Part shown: positions 22,754-31,449 of the stretch, in pieces
Position numbering within the stretch: position 1 is the first letter of the stretch
Layout of the letters: each line of letters opens with the position of its first letter
Source: Planosporangium flavigriseum
GTDB lineage: Bacteria; Actinomycetota; Actinomycetes; Mycobacteriales; Micromonosporaceae
NCBI RefSeq assembly: GCF_011947225.1
Contig: NZ_JAATVW010000010.1
Location: 124,001-188,000, forward strand
Length of the DNA stretch: 64,000 nucleotides
Direction: 5' to 3'
The notes under the pieces: model-generated
What the model saw: the letters and a program-made list of their open reading frames with translations, nothing else
Databases searched by the model: none
Told to the model about the DNA's origin: nothing
Position numbers and translations under genes: made by a program

Positions 22754-24424
22754 ATGTCGGTCCACCCCCGTGCCGGTCAGCCCGCCCGGCCTGAAGACCT
22801 CGTCGACGTGCCCCGCCTCATCACGGCCTACTACGCCGAGCACCCGGATCCGGCCTCGCCCGCGCAGCGCGTGGCGTTCGGCACCTCCGGCCACCGTGGA
22901 TCGAGCTTCACGTGCGCGTTCAACGAAGACCACATCGTGGCGATCGCGCAGGCGATCTGTGAGTACCGCCGGGAGCAGGGCACCGATGGGCCGCTGTTCC
23001 TCGGCCGCGACACGCACGCCCTGTCGTACCCCGCGACGGTGAGTGCGCTGGAGGTGTTCGCTGCCAACGGGGTCACCGTGCTTGTTGACAGCCGGGACGG
23101 CTACACGCCGACGCCGGCGGTGTCGCACGCGATCCTGACGCACAACCGCGGACGGACCTCGGGCTCTGTTTCCGGCCCCGGGTCCGGGCTTGCCGACGGC
23201 GTCGTCGTCACGCCGTCCCACAACCCGCCCGAGGATGGGGGCTTCAAGTACAACCCCCCGCACGGCGGGCCGGCCGGCACCGATGCCACCCGGTGGATCC
23301 AGGACCGGGCCAACGAACTGATCGCCGGCGGGCTGCGGGGCGTACGGCGCATCCCGTACGCCCGTGCCCGGGCGGCGGACACGACGCAGCCGTACGACTT
23401 CCTGGGAGCGTACGTCGACGATCTTCCCTCGGTCGTGGACCTCGAGGCGATCCGCTCGGCGGGCGTGCGCATCGGCGCCGACCCGCTCGGCGGCGCCAGC
23501 GTCGCGTACTGGGCGGAGATCGCGTCCCGGCACGGGCTGAACCTGTCCGTGGTCAACCCGGAGGTCGACCCGACGTTCCGGTTCATGACACTGGACTGGG
23601 ACGGCAAGATTCGCATGGACTGCTCGTCCCCGTACGCGATGGCCTCGCTGATCGACAGGCGAGCGGAGTACCAGATCGCGACCGGCAACGACGCCGACGC
23701 CGACCGGCACGGGATCGTCACCCCGGACGCGGGGCTGATGAACCCCAACCACTACCTGGCCGTCGCGATCGACTACCTGTTTCGCAACCGCGGCGAGTGG
23801 CCCGCGGACGCGGCCGTCGGCAAGACGCTGGTCTCCTCGTCGATGATCGACCGGGTGGCCGCCGACCTCGGCCGCCCGCTACTGGAGGTGCCGGTCGGCT
23901 TCAAGTGGTTCGTGCCCGGGCTGCTCGACGGCTCCGTCGCCTTCGGCGGCGAGGAGAGCGCGGGCGCGTCGTTCCTGCGCCGCGACGGCAGCGTCTGGAC
24001 CACCGACAAGGACGGCATCATCATGTGCCTGCTGGCCTCGGAGATCACTGCGGTGACCGGGCGTACGCCCAGCCAGCACTACGCCGACCTGGTCGCCCGC
24101 TTCGGCGACCCGGCGTACGCCCGGATCGACGCCCCGGCGACCCGCGAGGAGAAGGCCGTCCTCGGCAAGTTGTCACCCGATCAGGTGAAGGCGACGACCC
24201 TGGCCGGCGAGCTCATCACGGCCACCCTGACGGCCGCGCCCGGCAACGGCGCGGCCATCGGCGGGCTGAAGGTGGCCACCGAGTCCGGATGGTTCGCGGC
24301 GCGCCCGTCCGGTACCGAGGACGTTTACAAGATCTACGCCGAGTCGTTCCGGGGACCGGAGCACCTGGCGCAGGTTCAGGACGAGGCCCGGGCGCTCGTG
24401 TCGGAGGTGCTGGAGCGCGCTTGA
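22754..24424 (+). CDS. pgm: Phosphoglucomutase, alpha-D-glucose specific
   Basis: 556 residues of the alpha-D-phosphohexomutase superfamily. It has TSGHRGSSF near the N-terminus, phosphoserine S155 in [12 protein letters not shown], the Mg-binding loop [10 protein letters not shown], the sugar-binding GGEESAG, and the C-terminal phosphate-binding [12 protein letters not shown]. It interconverts glucose-6-phosphate and glucose-1-phosphate, linking glycolysis to GlgC and GlgA. The start ATG follows GAGGAGG. It is divergent from glgE. It converges with the small frameshifted gene, whose reconstructed stop lies four bases beyond the pgm stop. Confidence 0.97.
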   Translation: MSVHPRAGQPARPEDLVDVPRLITAYYAEHPDPASPAQRVAFGTSGHRGSSFTCAFNEDHIVAIAQAICEYRREQGTDGPLFLGRDTHALSYPATVSALEVFAANGVTVLVDSRDGYTPTPAVSHAILTHNRGRTSGSVSGPGSGLADGVVVTPSHNPPEDGGFKYNPPHGGPAGTDATRWIQDRANELIAGGLRGVRRIPYARARAADTTQPYDFLGAYVDDLPSVVDLEAIRSAGVRIGADPLGGASVAYWAEIASRHGLNLSVVNPEVDPTFRFMTLDWDGKIRMDCSSPYAMASLIDRRAEYQIATGNDADADRHGIVTPDAGLMNPNHYLAVAIDYLFRNRGEWPADAAVGKTLVSSSMIDRVAADLGRPLLEVPVGFKWFVPGLLDGSVAFGGEESAGASFLRRDGSVWTTDKDGIIMCLLASEITAVTGRTPSQHYADLVARFGDPAYARIDAPATREEKAVLGKLSPDQVKATTLAGELITATLTAAPGNGAAIGGLKVATESGWFAARPSGTEDVYKIYAESFRGPEHLAQVQDEARALVSEVLERA

Positions 24425-24427
24425 CGG

Positions 24428-24627
24428 CTACTTCCGCAGCGTGCTGAGAGCCTCGCGGGTGACGTCGGCCGTCGCCGGCAGCGCCGCGATGATGCGCTGG
24501 CGAACATGCCGCCCACGCCGACCGAGTTGATCGCCTTATCGCTCATCGTCGCCCAGAACGTCAGCCAGCACGCCGCTGCGAGCACCAGGATTCCGGTTGC
24601 TGCCCCGATTGCTCGACCAATGCCCAT
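24428..24627 (-). pseudogene. Small membrane protein gene with an apparent frameshift
   Basis: From ATG 24627 the frame reads MGIGRAIGAATGILVLAAAC, one membrane helix, then FWATMSDKAINSVGVGGMFA. Beyond about position 24505 that frame turns into arginine/serine-rich sequence. A shift of one base instead gives QRIIAALPATADVTREALST then LRK and a stop at 24428, a natural-looking amphipathic tail. The simplest reading is a single indel near 24500-24510, either a real mutation or a sequence error. The unshifted frame would run on into pgm. I do not recognise the family. Confidence 0.5.
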
Positions 24628-24641
24628 ACCTGAATTCTCAA

Positions 24642-24691
24642 TGATCACCGAGAGTTTTCGGGCGCGATGCCCCGAAAACTCTCGGTGATCA
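24642..24691. repeat. Palindromic intergenic element, copy 1 (variant)
   Basis: TGATCACCGAGAGTTTTCGGG at 24642-24662 is the exact complement of 24671-24691, around an 8-nt loop. It shares the frame TGATCACC-(G)-GAG-TTTT-GGG with the copies at 36267 and 37307 but differs in several paired positions, so both arms changed together. It follows the stop of the decarboxylase gene and could act as its terminator. Confidence 0.85.
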
Positions 24692-24700
24692 GTTGATGTG

Positions 24701-26296
24701 TCAGATCAGGGCCGGCACCTTCTTGGTGATCGGCACCGCGAGGACCGTCGGCCCTTCGGCCTTCGTCGCCGCGCCGAGCGCGTCGGCGAGCGCGTCGGCC
24801 GACTCGACCCGTTGGCTCTGGCAGCCGTACCCACGTGCGATCGTCGGAATGTCCAGGCCGGGCAGGTCCAGACCGGGCACGCCCGGGGTGTGCTCGAACT
24901 CGGCGAACGCCTTCAGGATGGCGTACTCCTCGTTGAACGGCACCACGAAGACCACAGGCAGGCGGTGCTGCGCGGCCGTGTACAGCGCCTGGATCGAGTA
25001 CTGGAACGAGCCCTCGCCGATGACCCCGACCACCGGCCGGCGCCGGCCGGTGTGCCGCTCGCCCAGGGCGATCCCGACCGACGCCGGGAGCGCGTACCCC
25101 AGCCCGCCGCTCGACGCGGTGAAGAAGGACGCCGGACGCTTGATGCGCAGGTACTGCTTGAGCGCCTTCATGTTCGACGGGCTCTCCTCCACCAGGATGC
25201 CGTCCTCGGGCCACACGCGGGCGAGCGTGGCGTACAGCGCGTCCGGCGACAGGGGAGTGGTCATCTCGGGCTCGGACGGGGCCGATTGCGGCTGCGGACC
25301 CGACCGGTCCGACGCTGGGAGCTGCTCGGCGAGCGCGGCGCAGGCCAGGGCGGGGTCGGCCAGGAGACTGTCGCCCACGGGCGCGCGCGCCGCTTCGTCC
25401 GGGTCGTCGGTGACGTGCAGCAGTCGGGTGCCTTCGGGCAGGTACTGGCCGGGAACGTACGGGTAGTACCGGAACACCGGGGCGCCGATCACCAGTATGA
25501 GGTCGTGGCCCTGCAGCGTCTCGGTGACCGGCCCGATCGCCGGCGGCAGCATCCCCTGGTACTGGGGGTGGTCCTCGGGGAAACTGGCACGCATTGACCA
25601 GGGCGCTGACCACACCGGCGCGCGCAGCTTCTCCGCGAGCCGCACCGCGTCGTCCCAGCCGCCGGCACGGTCGACGCCACCGCCGAACACGATCGCGGGG
25701 TTACGTGCGCCGGCCAGCGCGTCGACGAACTCGCGCAGCATGTCGGGCTCGGCGGCGATGCGCGCACTGACCTTCCGCCGCGCCGGGGCGCCGTCGGCCG
25801 GCTGCTCCCAGTCGTCCATCGGGATGGACAGGAAGACCGGGCCGGAAGGCGGCTGCACGGCAAGAGCGTACGCCTGCATGAACGCCGCTGGGACGTCCTG
25901 GGCGCGCGCCGGCTCGTAGCTCCACTTCACGTACGGCATGGGCAGGAGGTGCGCGTACCGGTTGGTCAGCAGTGGTTCGAGCCGGAGCATGTCGCGGTGC
26001 TGCTGTCCGGACGACACGATGAGCGGTGTCCGGTTGTGCCAGGCGGTGGCGAGGTTGCCCATCCCGTTGCCGACGCCCGGCGTGGTGTGCAGGTTGACGT
26101 GCGCAGGCTTCCCGGTCACCTGTGCGTACCCGTCGGCCATCGCAACCGCCGAGGCCTCCTGCAGCGCGAGCACGTACGTGAAGTCGGACGGGAACCGCTC
26201 GAGAAACGGCTCCTCGGTGGAGCCGGGGTTACCGAAGACGGTGGTCATACCGAGATCGCGAAGCAGGTCGTAGGTGACCTCGCGGACCGTAGCCAT
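24701..26296 (-). CDS. mdlC: ThDP-dependent decarboxylase, benzoylformate decarboxylase type
   Basis: 531 residues with the three-domain ThDP enzyme plan. The N-terminal Pyr domain has the catalytic Glu in LALQEASAVAMADGYAQ and the His in VNLHTTPGVGNGMGNL, which corresponds to the active-site His70 of benzoylformate decarboxylase. The C-terminal PP domain has the Mg-binding GEGSFQYS ending in NEEY. The start at 26296 fits the family (MATVREVTYDLLRDLG). The expected reaction is non-oxidative decarboxylation of a 2-keto acid such as benzoylformate; no other mandelate-pathway gene is nearby, so the true substrate is open. The mRNA start is buried in a large hairpin. Confidence 0.88.
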   Translation of the reverse strand: MATVREVTYDLLRDLGMTTVFGNPGSTEEPFLERFPSDFTYVLALQEASAVAMADGYAQVTGKPAHVNLHTTPGVGNGMGNLATAWHNRTPLIVSSGQQHRDMLRLEPLLTNRYAHLLPMPYVKWSYEPARAQDVPAAFMQAYALAVQPPSGPVFLSIPMDDWEQPADGAPARRKVSARIAAEPDMLREFVDALAGARNPAIVFGGGVDRAGGWDDAVRLAEKLRAPVWSAPWSMRASFPEDHPQYQGMLPPAIGPVTETLQGHDLILVIGAPVFRYYPYVPGQYLPEGTRLLHVTDDPDEAARAPVGDSLLADPALACAALAEQLPASDRSGPQPQSAPSEPEMTTPLSPDALYATLARVWPEDGILVEESPSNMKALKQYLRIKRPASFFTASSGGLGYALPASVGIALGERHTGRRRPVVGVIGEGSFQYSIQALYTAAQHRLPVVFVVPFNEEYAILKAFAEFEHTPGVPGLDLPGLDIPTIARGYGCQSQRVESADALADALGAATKAEGPTVLAVPITKKVPALI

Positions 26297-26370
26297 GAAG
26301 AACCCCCCCTGGGTCGCGGGTGAGGCTTTCGCCGAGCCTCTTCCCCTTTATGACCCAGGGGGGTTTCTTC
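26297..26370 (-). promoter_or_regulatory. Large leader hairpin abutting the mdlC start codon
   Basis: A 19-bp inverted repeat with one mismatch (26297-26315 against 26352-26370) encloses a smaller stem (26322-26327 with 26335-26340). On the mRNA strand the outer stem ends exactly at the mdlC ATG and contains the only G-rich sequence that could serve as ribosome-binding site. When folded, translation should be blocked. It could be a terminator for serA, an attenuator or a ligand-responsive leader. It matches no riboswitch class I know. Confidence 0.6.
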
Positions 26371-26380
26371 ACTCGCGATC

Positions 26381-26399
26381 CGCGGGACTCAATCCCGCG
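26381..26399 (-). terminator. Hairpin after serA
   Basis: CGCGGGA at 26381-26387 pairs with TCCCGCG at 26393-26399 with a 5-nt loop, 12 bp past the serA stop. It is probably the serA terminator or part of the composite mdlC leader. The serA stop itself lies in the 12-bp palindrome ACCTGATCAGGT (26405-26416). Confidence 0.45.
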
Positions 26400-26410
26400 A
26401 CCTCACCTGA

Positions 26411-27634
26411 TCAGGTCAGCCAGGGGAGCACCCGCAGTCGGATGGTCTGGGGCATGCCGCGCAGCTTGGTCAGCACGTCTTCGGTGTAGTCCTGGCCGAT
26501 GTCGGTGAGCAGGTAGCCGACCTCGCCGCGGGTGCCGAGCAGCTGGCCCTCGATGTTGACGGAGTGCGCGGCCAGGATGCTGTTGACCTCGGCGAGCACA
26601 CCCGGAACGTTGTGGTGCACGTGCGCCAGCCGGTGGTTGCCGGGCTGCAGCGGCAGCGCCAGCGTGGGGAGGTTGACGCTGAGCGTCGTGGTGCCATCGA
26701 CGACGTACCGGTGCAGCTTCTCGGCGACGAACGAGCCGATGTCGGCCTGAGCCTCCTCGGTCGAGCCGCCGATGTGCGGGGTGAGGATCACGTTGGGCAG
26801 GCCGCGCAGCTCGGAGCGGAACTCGTCGCCGCGCCCCTTGGGCTCGGTGGGGAAGACGTCGACCGCGGCGCCGCCGAGGTGGCCGGAGTCGAGGTAGCGG
26901 CGCAGGGCGGTGTGGTCGATCACGAAGCCACGGCTGAGGTTGAGGAACAGGCTGCCCGGGCGCATGCGGGCGAACTGCTCCTCGCCGAAGAAGCCGCTGT
27001 TGCCGGGCCGGCCGTCCACGTGCAGCGTGACCACGTCGGACAGCTCGAGCAGCTCGTCGAGGGTCGCGCAGCGGTGCGCGTTGCCCAGCGCCAGCTTGTC
27101 GGCCGTGTCGTAGAAGACGACCCGCATGCCCAGGTTCTCGGCGAGCACGGACAGCTGGGTGCCGATGTTGCCGTAGCCGACGATGCCCAGCGTGCGCCCG
27201 CGCACCTCGTGGCTGCCCGCCGCGTCCTTGTTCCACACGCCGGCGTGCATCGCCGAGTTCTTCTCGGTCAGCCGTCGGGTCAGCGCGATGATCTCGGCCA
27301 GGGCCAGCTCGACCACGCTACGGGTATTGGAGAACGGGGCGTTGAACACCGCGATACCGGTGCGTGCGGCTTCGCCGAGGTCGATCTGGTCGGTGCCGAT
27401 GCAGAATGCGCCGATCGCCCGCAGCTCCGGGGCGGCGGCCAGCGCCTTGGCGGTGACCTGCGTCTTCGACCGGATGCCGAGCAGGTGCACGCCGTCGAGC
27501 CGCTTGATCAGCTCGTCCTCGTCCAGCGCCCGGGAGATGGTTTCGACCTCGTGGCCCTGTGATTCCAGCAGGGCGACCGCATCCTTGTGGATGTTTTCGA
27601 GCAGCAGGGTACGCACGGGTTCGTTTTTGAGCAC
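26411..27634 (-). CDS. serA: D-3-phosphoglycerate dehydrogenase, short E. coli-like type
   Basis: About 407 residues of the ACT-domain type similar to E. coli SerA, not the longer form common in actinobacteria. It has the substrate strand GAFCIGTDQIDLGEAA, the NAD loop GIVGYGNIGTQ, the catalytic Arg/Glu/His set ending in LTPHIGGSTEEAQADIGSFV, and a C-terminal ACT domain (NVPGVLAEVNSILAAHSVNI) that binds serine for feedback inhibition. It oxidises 3-phosphoglycerate in serine synthesis. The start is taken as GTG 27634, which best matches family length; ATG 27679 would add 15 residues. Neither has a clear ribosome-binding site, and a palindrome lies directly upstream. Confidence 0.92.
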   Translation of the reverse strand: MLKNEPVRTLLLENIHKDAVALLESQGHEVETISRALDEDELIKRLDGVHLLGIRSKTQVTAKALAAAPELRAIGAFCIGTDQIDLGEAARTGIAVFNAPFSNTRSVVELALAEIIALTRRLTEKNSAMHAGVWNKDAAGSHEVRGRTLGIVGYGNIGTQLSVLAENLGMRVVFYDTADKLALGNAHRCATLDELLELSDVVTLHVDGRPGNSGFFGEEQFARMRPGSLFLNLSRGFVIDHTALRRYLDSGHLGGAAVDVFPTEPKGRGDEFRSELRGLPNVILTPHIGGSTEEAQADIGSFVAEKLHRYVVDGTTTLSVNLPTLALPLQPGNHRLAHVHHNVPGVLAEVNSILAAHSVNIEGQLLGTRGEVGYLLTDIGQDYTEDVLTKLRGMPQTIRLRVLPWLT

Positions 27635-27682
27635 GCAACGAGGATAGTTCAGAGTGCTGGGTGAAATGGAACTGACCATATC

Positions 27683-27700
27683 GTGAGCGGCGCATCTCAC
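27683..27700 (-). promoter_or_regulatory. Palindrome upstream of serA
   Basis: GTGAG and CTCAC flank an 8-bp spacer. Similar GTGAGA/TCTCAC palindromes are, as I recall, bound by IclR-type NdgR/LtbR regulators before leucine and serine genes in actinobacteria. It lies four bases before the ATG at 27679, so it would overlap the start of transcription. Tentative. Confidence 0.3.
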
Positions 27701-27912
27701 ATTTTGGGAGACCTGCAGTGGTCACGCAGATCAAGGCGTGCCTCAACGGTAGCCGGCGCCCTGCTGAGCACCGGGCGGTACCGGCCCCGGAGGCGAGCCG
27801 GTGCCCGATAACGCCGAATTGGTCCGGTTCGGGCTGGAGCTCTGGACCGGCCGGCTCGCGTTACCGCCCGGCGTATCCGGGAATGCGATGAGGGAGGACT
27901 AGGGAGGTACAT

Positions 27913-28506
27913 GTGACCATGCCGTCGAATCCCGCAGACGGTCCGGCGCCGGGTCTTCCCGGTTCCGGATCCCCGAACATTCCGGCCGGCCCGGCCGGAG
28001 TGCCCACGGCGCCGGGTGGCAGTGTGACCGGCCCGTTCTCCGAGCGCCCGACGGTGACCGTCGCGACGTTCGAGGAGTACGAGCCGGCGCAGCGCGCCGT
28101 GGACTACCTGTCCGACAACCAGTTCCCAGTTGAGCACACCGTCATCGTCGGCACCGACCTTCGCCTGGTCGAAAAGGTGCTCGGCCGGATGACCACCGGC
28201 CGCGCGGCGCTCGCGGGCGCCGCTACCGGCGCGTGGTTCGGCCTGCTGATCGGTCTGCTGCTGAGCATCTTCACGGTGTCCGCGTGGTGGGCACTGCTGC
28301 TCACCGGCCTGATCATCGGCGCCCTGTGGGGCGCGGCCTTCGGCGCGATCGCGCACGCCATGACCGGCGGTCGGCGTGACTTCGCCTCCCGCAGTGCCCT
28401 GGAGGCGGGCCAGTACGCCGTCATGGTGGACACCGAGCACGCCGAGCAGGCCCGGCAGTTGCTGACCCGCCTGAACTGGCAAGCCAGCGGCGCCGGTACG
28501 CCCTGA
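27913..28506 (+). CDS. General stress protein 17M-like membrane protein
   Basis: 197 residues. A proline/glycine-rich N-terminus of about 45 residues is followed by a GSP17M-like ferredoxin fold (TVTVATFEEYEPAQRAVDYL). A glycine-rich hydrophobic hairpin comes next (AALAGAATGAWFGLLIGLLL, then LLLTGLIIGALWGAAFGAI), then a closing segment (YAVMVDTEHAEQARQLLTRL). The family name comes from B. subtilis general stress protein YflT; its function is unknown. The GTG at 27913 follows GGGAGGT. The 230 bp upstream hold no other gene I can support. Confidence 0.8.
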   Translation: MTMPSNPADGPAPGLPGSGSPNIPAGPAGVPTAPGGSVTGPFSERPTVTVATFEEYEPAQRAVDYLSDNQFPVEHTVIVGTDLRLVEKVLGRMTTGRAALAGAATGAWFGLLIGLLLSIFTVSAWWALLLTGLIIGALWGAAFGAIAHAMTGGRRDFASRSALEAGQYAVMVDTEHAEQARQLLTRLNWQASGAGTP

Positions 28507-28563
28507 CCGCCCGTACCGGCTTCGGGGTGGTCCCGGCGAGGGAGCCACCCCGAAGATCCGCGG

Positions 28564-29856
28564 TCAGACGCCGACCGGGTACGTCTCGGGCTCTTGGGCC
28601 TCGACGCGGTAGACGTGCAGCGGCCGTACCGCACGGGTCTCGTCGAAGAAGCAGAACGCGTCGTAGCGGTCACCGAGCTTGGTCGGCACGTAGTTGCCCC
28701 AGTGCTCCCGGTTCGGGCGGTAGACCACGCCGATCGCGCGGTGGTCGAGCCAGTCGGTGAGCAGGCGGGGCCGCGGGCCACCGGCGGGCGGGAAGACGAA
28801 CTGCGCCTGCGGTGGCGCGTCGGCGTGCAGCGCGTCCTCGAGCGAGCCAGGTCGGGCCATCGGTACCCGCATGACCTCCATGGGCGCGCCCCACTCGTTG
28901 CCGGCCATCACGGTGCCGCGGTGCGTGCCGAAACCGACGAGCACGACGTTGTCCCGCCCGTAGCGCTCCCGGCCGAGCTGGCCGATGTTGAACATCCCGG
29001 CGCGGGTCATGTCGGTGGCGCGCGCGTCGCCGACATGGGTGTTGTGCGCCCACACCACGGCCTTGGAGTCCGGCCCGTAGCGCGTCAGCAGCCGGTCGAG
29101 GGTGTCCATCATGTGCTGGTCGCGAACGTTCCACGAGTTCGCGCCGCCGGCGACCATCGCGCGGTAGTAGCGCTCGGCCCCGGCCACGACCTCGGCGTTC
29201 TGCCAGACGCCGAACTCCTCGCCGCCGCCTTCGGCTGCGTGCTCCCGCGCCGCCCGCAGCAGCTTGACGACGTCCTCCTCGCAGCTCATGGGTATGAACC
29301 GGGTGGCCATGGCGTAGCGCTGCGGGTCCTCGCCGAACGGCTCGAAGCACCGGTAGGCGTCCACCGCCATCCCGACCTTGTCGGGGTCGTGCTCCTGCAG
29401 GTGGAGGATCAGCTCCCGCATCGACTCCCACAGTGAGTACACGTCCAGCCCGTGGAAGCCGGCCCGCGCTGCCGGCTCCAGGTTGACGTTGCGGTCGCGC
29501 AACCAGCAGCAGAAGTCGACGACCTCCTCGTTGGCCCACATCCAGGTGGGCCAACGCTCGAACGCATCGAGGGCCTCGCGGGGGTCGTCGGGCGCGTCGC
29601 CGCGGCAGCGCACCGACCGGTCGACCCGGTCGCAGTCGGGCCAGTCACCCTCCACGCCGACGAACGAGAATCCGCGCTCCTCGATCAGCCGCCGGGTAAG
29701 GATCGCCCGCCACGCGTAGAACTCATGCGTACCGTGGCTCGCCTCGCCTAGCATGACGATCCGGGCGTCGCCGACGCGGTCCAGTAACGGGTCTAGGTCG
29801 CGGGCGTCGGTGAGCGGCGCCGCGAGTTGTCTGATGTCGTCGGTGTAACGCCTCAC
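28564..29856 (-). CDS. Erythromycin esterase family hydrolase
   Basis: About 430 residues of the erythromycin esterase-like superfamily. The active-site block GEASHGTHEFYAWRA contains the catalytic His and Glu, and WAHNTHVGDARAT holds the second conserved His. FSFVGVEGDWPDCDRVDR is also typical. The start is placed at GTG 29856, which is nine bases behind AGGAGG; the upstream ATG at 29874 is part of that ribosome-binding site. In plasmid-borne EreA/EreB such enzymes open macrolide lactone rings, but most actinobacterial members have unknown substrates, so resistance should not be assumed. Confidence 0.9.
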   Translation of the reverse strand: MRRYTDDIRQLAAPLTDARDLDPLLDRVGDARIVMLGEASHGTHEFYAWRAILTRRLIEERGFSFVGVEGDWPDCDRVDRSVRCRGDAPDDPREALDAFERWPTWMWANEEVVDFCCWLRDRNVNLEPAARAGFHGLDVYSLWESMRELILHLQEHDPDKVGMAVDAYRCFEPFGEDPQRYAMATRFIPMSCEEDVVKLLRAAREHAAEGGGEEFGVWQNAEVVAGAERYYRAMVAGGANSWNVRDQHMMDTLDRLLTRYGPDSKAVVWAHNTHVGDARATDMTRAGMFNIGQLGRERYGRDNVVLVGFGTHRGTVMAGNEWGAPMEVMRVPMARPGSLEDALHADAPPQAQFVFPPAGGPRPRLLTDWLDHRAIGVVYRPNREHWGNYVPTKLGDRYDAFCFFDETRAVRPLHVYRVEAQEPETYPVGV

Positions 29857-29980
29857 GTCGGGCCACCTCCTCATGGCTGGCCGGCAGGTTCCGTCGATGC
29901 TCGGGCGGGGTGTCACTACCCACTGTCGAGCAGCTAAACCCGCTTTCCGGTGGCTAACCTGACTGGCCAGCCACGCCGGG

Positions 29981-30559
29981 TCAGCGCGCGCCGGTGGCGG
30001 TCGCCACGCTGACCTTCTTCACCTGCGACACCAGCTCCCGGCAGAAGGCCGGAAGGTCGTCCGGCTTGCGGCTGCTGATGAGGGGGAAGTTCCCGCCCGT
30101 GCACACCACCAGTTGCTCGTCGACCCATTCGGCCCCGGCGTTGCGGTAGTCGACGGCCAGGCTCGGCCACGAGGTGACCCGGCGGTCGCGTACCGCGTCG
30201 ACGTCGATGAGTACCCAGCCGCCGTGGCAGATCACGGCCACGGGCCGCCCGGTGGCCACGAAGCGACGTACGAAGTCGCGGGCCGGCTCCTGCCAGCGCA
30301 GGAGATCGCCGTTGGCGACGCCGCCCGGCAGGACGAGCGCGCTGTAGTCCTCGGCGCGGGCCGCGTCCGCGGTCTCGTCCACGCTGAACGTGTCGGCCGG
30401 TGTGAGGTGGTTGAACGCCTGTACTGTTCCGGGCTCGACCGAGATGAGGCGGGCATCTCCGCCCGACTGCTCGACCGCCTTCCATGGCTCGGTCAGCTCG
30501 ACCTGTTCGATACCTTCCTTGGCGACAAGGAACGCGACGGACTTTCCATTGATGCTCAT
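29981..30559 (-). CDS. PfpI/DJ-1 family protein (putative protease or glyoxalase/deglycase)
   Basis: 192 residues with the DJ-1/PfpI fold. It has VAFLVAKEGIEQVELTEPW at the start, ALVLPGGVANGDLLR in the middle, and the nucleophile elbow VAVICHGGWVLIDV with the conserved Cys followed by His. The length and E/C/H arrangement fit the YraA/PfpI subgroup linked to stress protection. Glyoxalase or chaperone roles are alternatives within the family. It is divergent from the second cold-shock gene over 392 bp. Confidence 0.9.
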   Translation of the reverse strand: MSINGKSVAFLVAKEGIEQVELTEPWKAVEQSGGDARLISVEPGTVQAFNHLTPADTFSVDETADAARAEDYSALVLPGGVANGDLLRWQEPARDFVRRFVATGRPVAVICHGGWVLIDVDAVRDRRVTSWPSLAVDYRNAGAEWVDEQLVVCTGGNFPLISSRKPDDLPAFCRELVSQVKKVSVATATGAR

Positions 30560-30799
30560 GTTCGCCTTCCCGTGTTCGACGTCTATACCGGTTGGTTACC
30601 GCCGATCGAGGGGCCTAAACTCCGGCCAGTTCGGCTACGGCGACGCGCTCGCCCCCGTGAAGGTGAACGCGGCGGCCGTACGCCGTGGGCGGCTGCCGCG
30701 TGCCCGGTCGGGCGTCGCGCTTTCCCCGGTGTGGGTGAGTCGCACGCAAGCCTGGAACCCCGGCTATGCATTTCTCCATGTTCTTGCTAGCGTTAGCGA
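30560..30799. other. Intergenic stretch without a supported gene
   Basis: 240 bp between the divergent pfpI-like and cold-shock genes. Open frames here are antisense shadows. Promoters for both genes must lie within it, but I see no clear -35/-10 pair. Confidence 0.5.
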
Positions 30800-30951
30800 C
30801 GTTTTTGGGTAGGTGGTTCGCCTAATCGCAGCCGTTTGACGGATCGCGGTGTTGAGTTGCTGCTGTCAGTGGGTCAGGCGATGTGGGGCCGCTAGACCAA
30901 GACGGCCAAGGCCTGCGAGTGCAGGTCTTCCCGCCTGACAAGGAGTTTGCA
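30800..30951 (+). promoter_or_regulatory. Long leader of the second cold-shock gene
   Basis: It contains the same upstream block (30800-30823) and the same CCTGACAAGG block over the ribosome-binding site (30934-30943) as the first cold-shock gene. A weaker common patch, GGGT-x-GG-x-GATGTG, lies between them. Conservation of the two ends with a diverged middle suggests a shared transcriptional and translational signal. Confidence 0.55.
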
Positions 30952-31155
30952 ATGGCACAGGGCACCGTGAAGTGGTTCAACGCTGACAAGGGCTTCGGCT
31001 TCATCAGCCAGGACGAGGGCGGCAGCGACGTGTTCGTCCACTTCTCCGCCATCCAGTCCAACGGCTACCGTTCGCTGGAGGAGAACCAGCGGGTCGAGTT
31101 CGAGATCGTGCAGGGCCAGAAGGGTCCGCAGGCCGAGCAGGTCCGCCCCCTCTGA
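30952..31155 (+). CDS. cspA: Cold-shock domain protein, second copy (67 aa)
   Basis: A CspA-type OB fold with KGFGFIS and VFVHFSAI intact. It differs from the copy at 4097 in roughly ten residues, mostly conservative, for example EGGSDV for GGGPDV. The start follows AAGGAG. A strong hairpin terminator at 31241-31268 follows, so it is monocistronic. Having two closely related csp genes within 27 kb is consistent with duplication, or with conserved paralogues used under different conditions. Confidence 0.97.
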   Translation: MAQGTVKWFNADKGFGFISQDEGGSDVFVHFSAIQSNGYRSLEENQRVEFEIVQGQKGPQAEQVRPL

Positions 31156-31240
31156 ATCGTGCACCGGGGCCCGGTTTTCCGGCTCCGATGAACGACCGGT
31201 TGCGCGAAGGCGGTTGACCTGGCGTTACCGTCCGGCGTTC

Positions 31241-31268
31241 GATCCCCGCATCTTCCGATGCGGGGATC
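31241..31268 (+). terminator. Strong terminator hairpin after csp
   Basis: GATCCCCGCATC pairs perfectly with GATGCGGGGATC across a TTCC tetraloop, followed by GTCGTGTTTT. This is one of the few textbook intrinsic terminators in the window. Confidence 0.85.
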
Positions 31269-31400
31269 GTCGTGTTTTGGTAACTGCCGGTTACCGAAGG
31301 AAAACGGGCAGCGACGGGAGCCGTCACTAATGAATATCCCGTTGCGCGGCGCTGATTGGACGCGCGATAAACATGTCTTTGCGCTGTTGCCGTTTCGCGG

Positions 31401-31420
31401 CTACCGTTACTCGACGGTAG
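31401..31420 (+). promoter_or_regulatory. Hairpin in the lsr2 leader
   Basis: CTACCGT at 31401-31407 pairs with ACGGTAG at 31414-31420, with GTTTTT starting nine bases later and the lsr2 ribosome-binding site after that. It may be an attenuator or operator for lsr2 autoregulation. Tentative. Confidence 0.35.
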
Positions 31421-31449
31421 GGCCGCAAGTTTTTGGAAGGACCATTCTG

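Noticed and set aside
27701-27912. Possible gene between serA and the stress protein
   Set aside because: Only antisense or unsupported frames; nothing with a ribosome-binding site or recognisable sequence.
28564-29856. Erythromycin esterase family gene considered as a macrolide resistance determinant
   Set aside because: No mobile-element or resistance context, and most chromosomal family members have unknown substrates.
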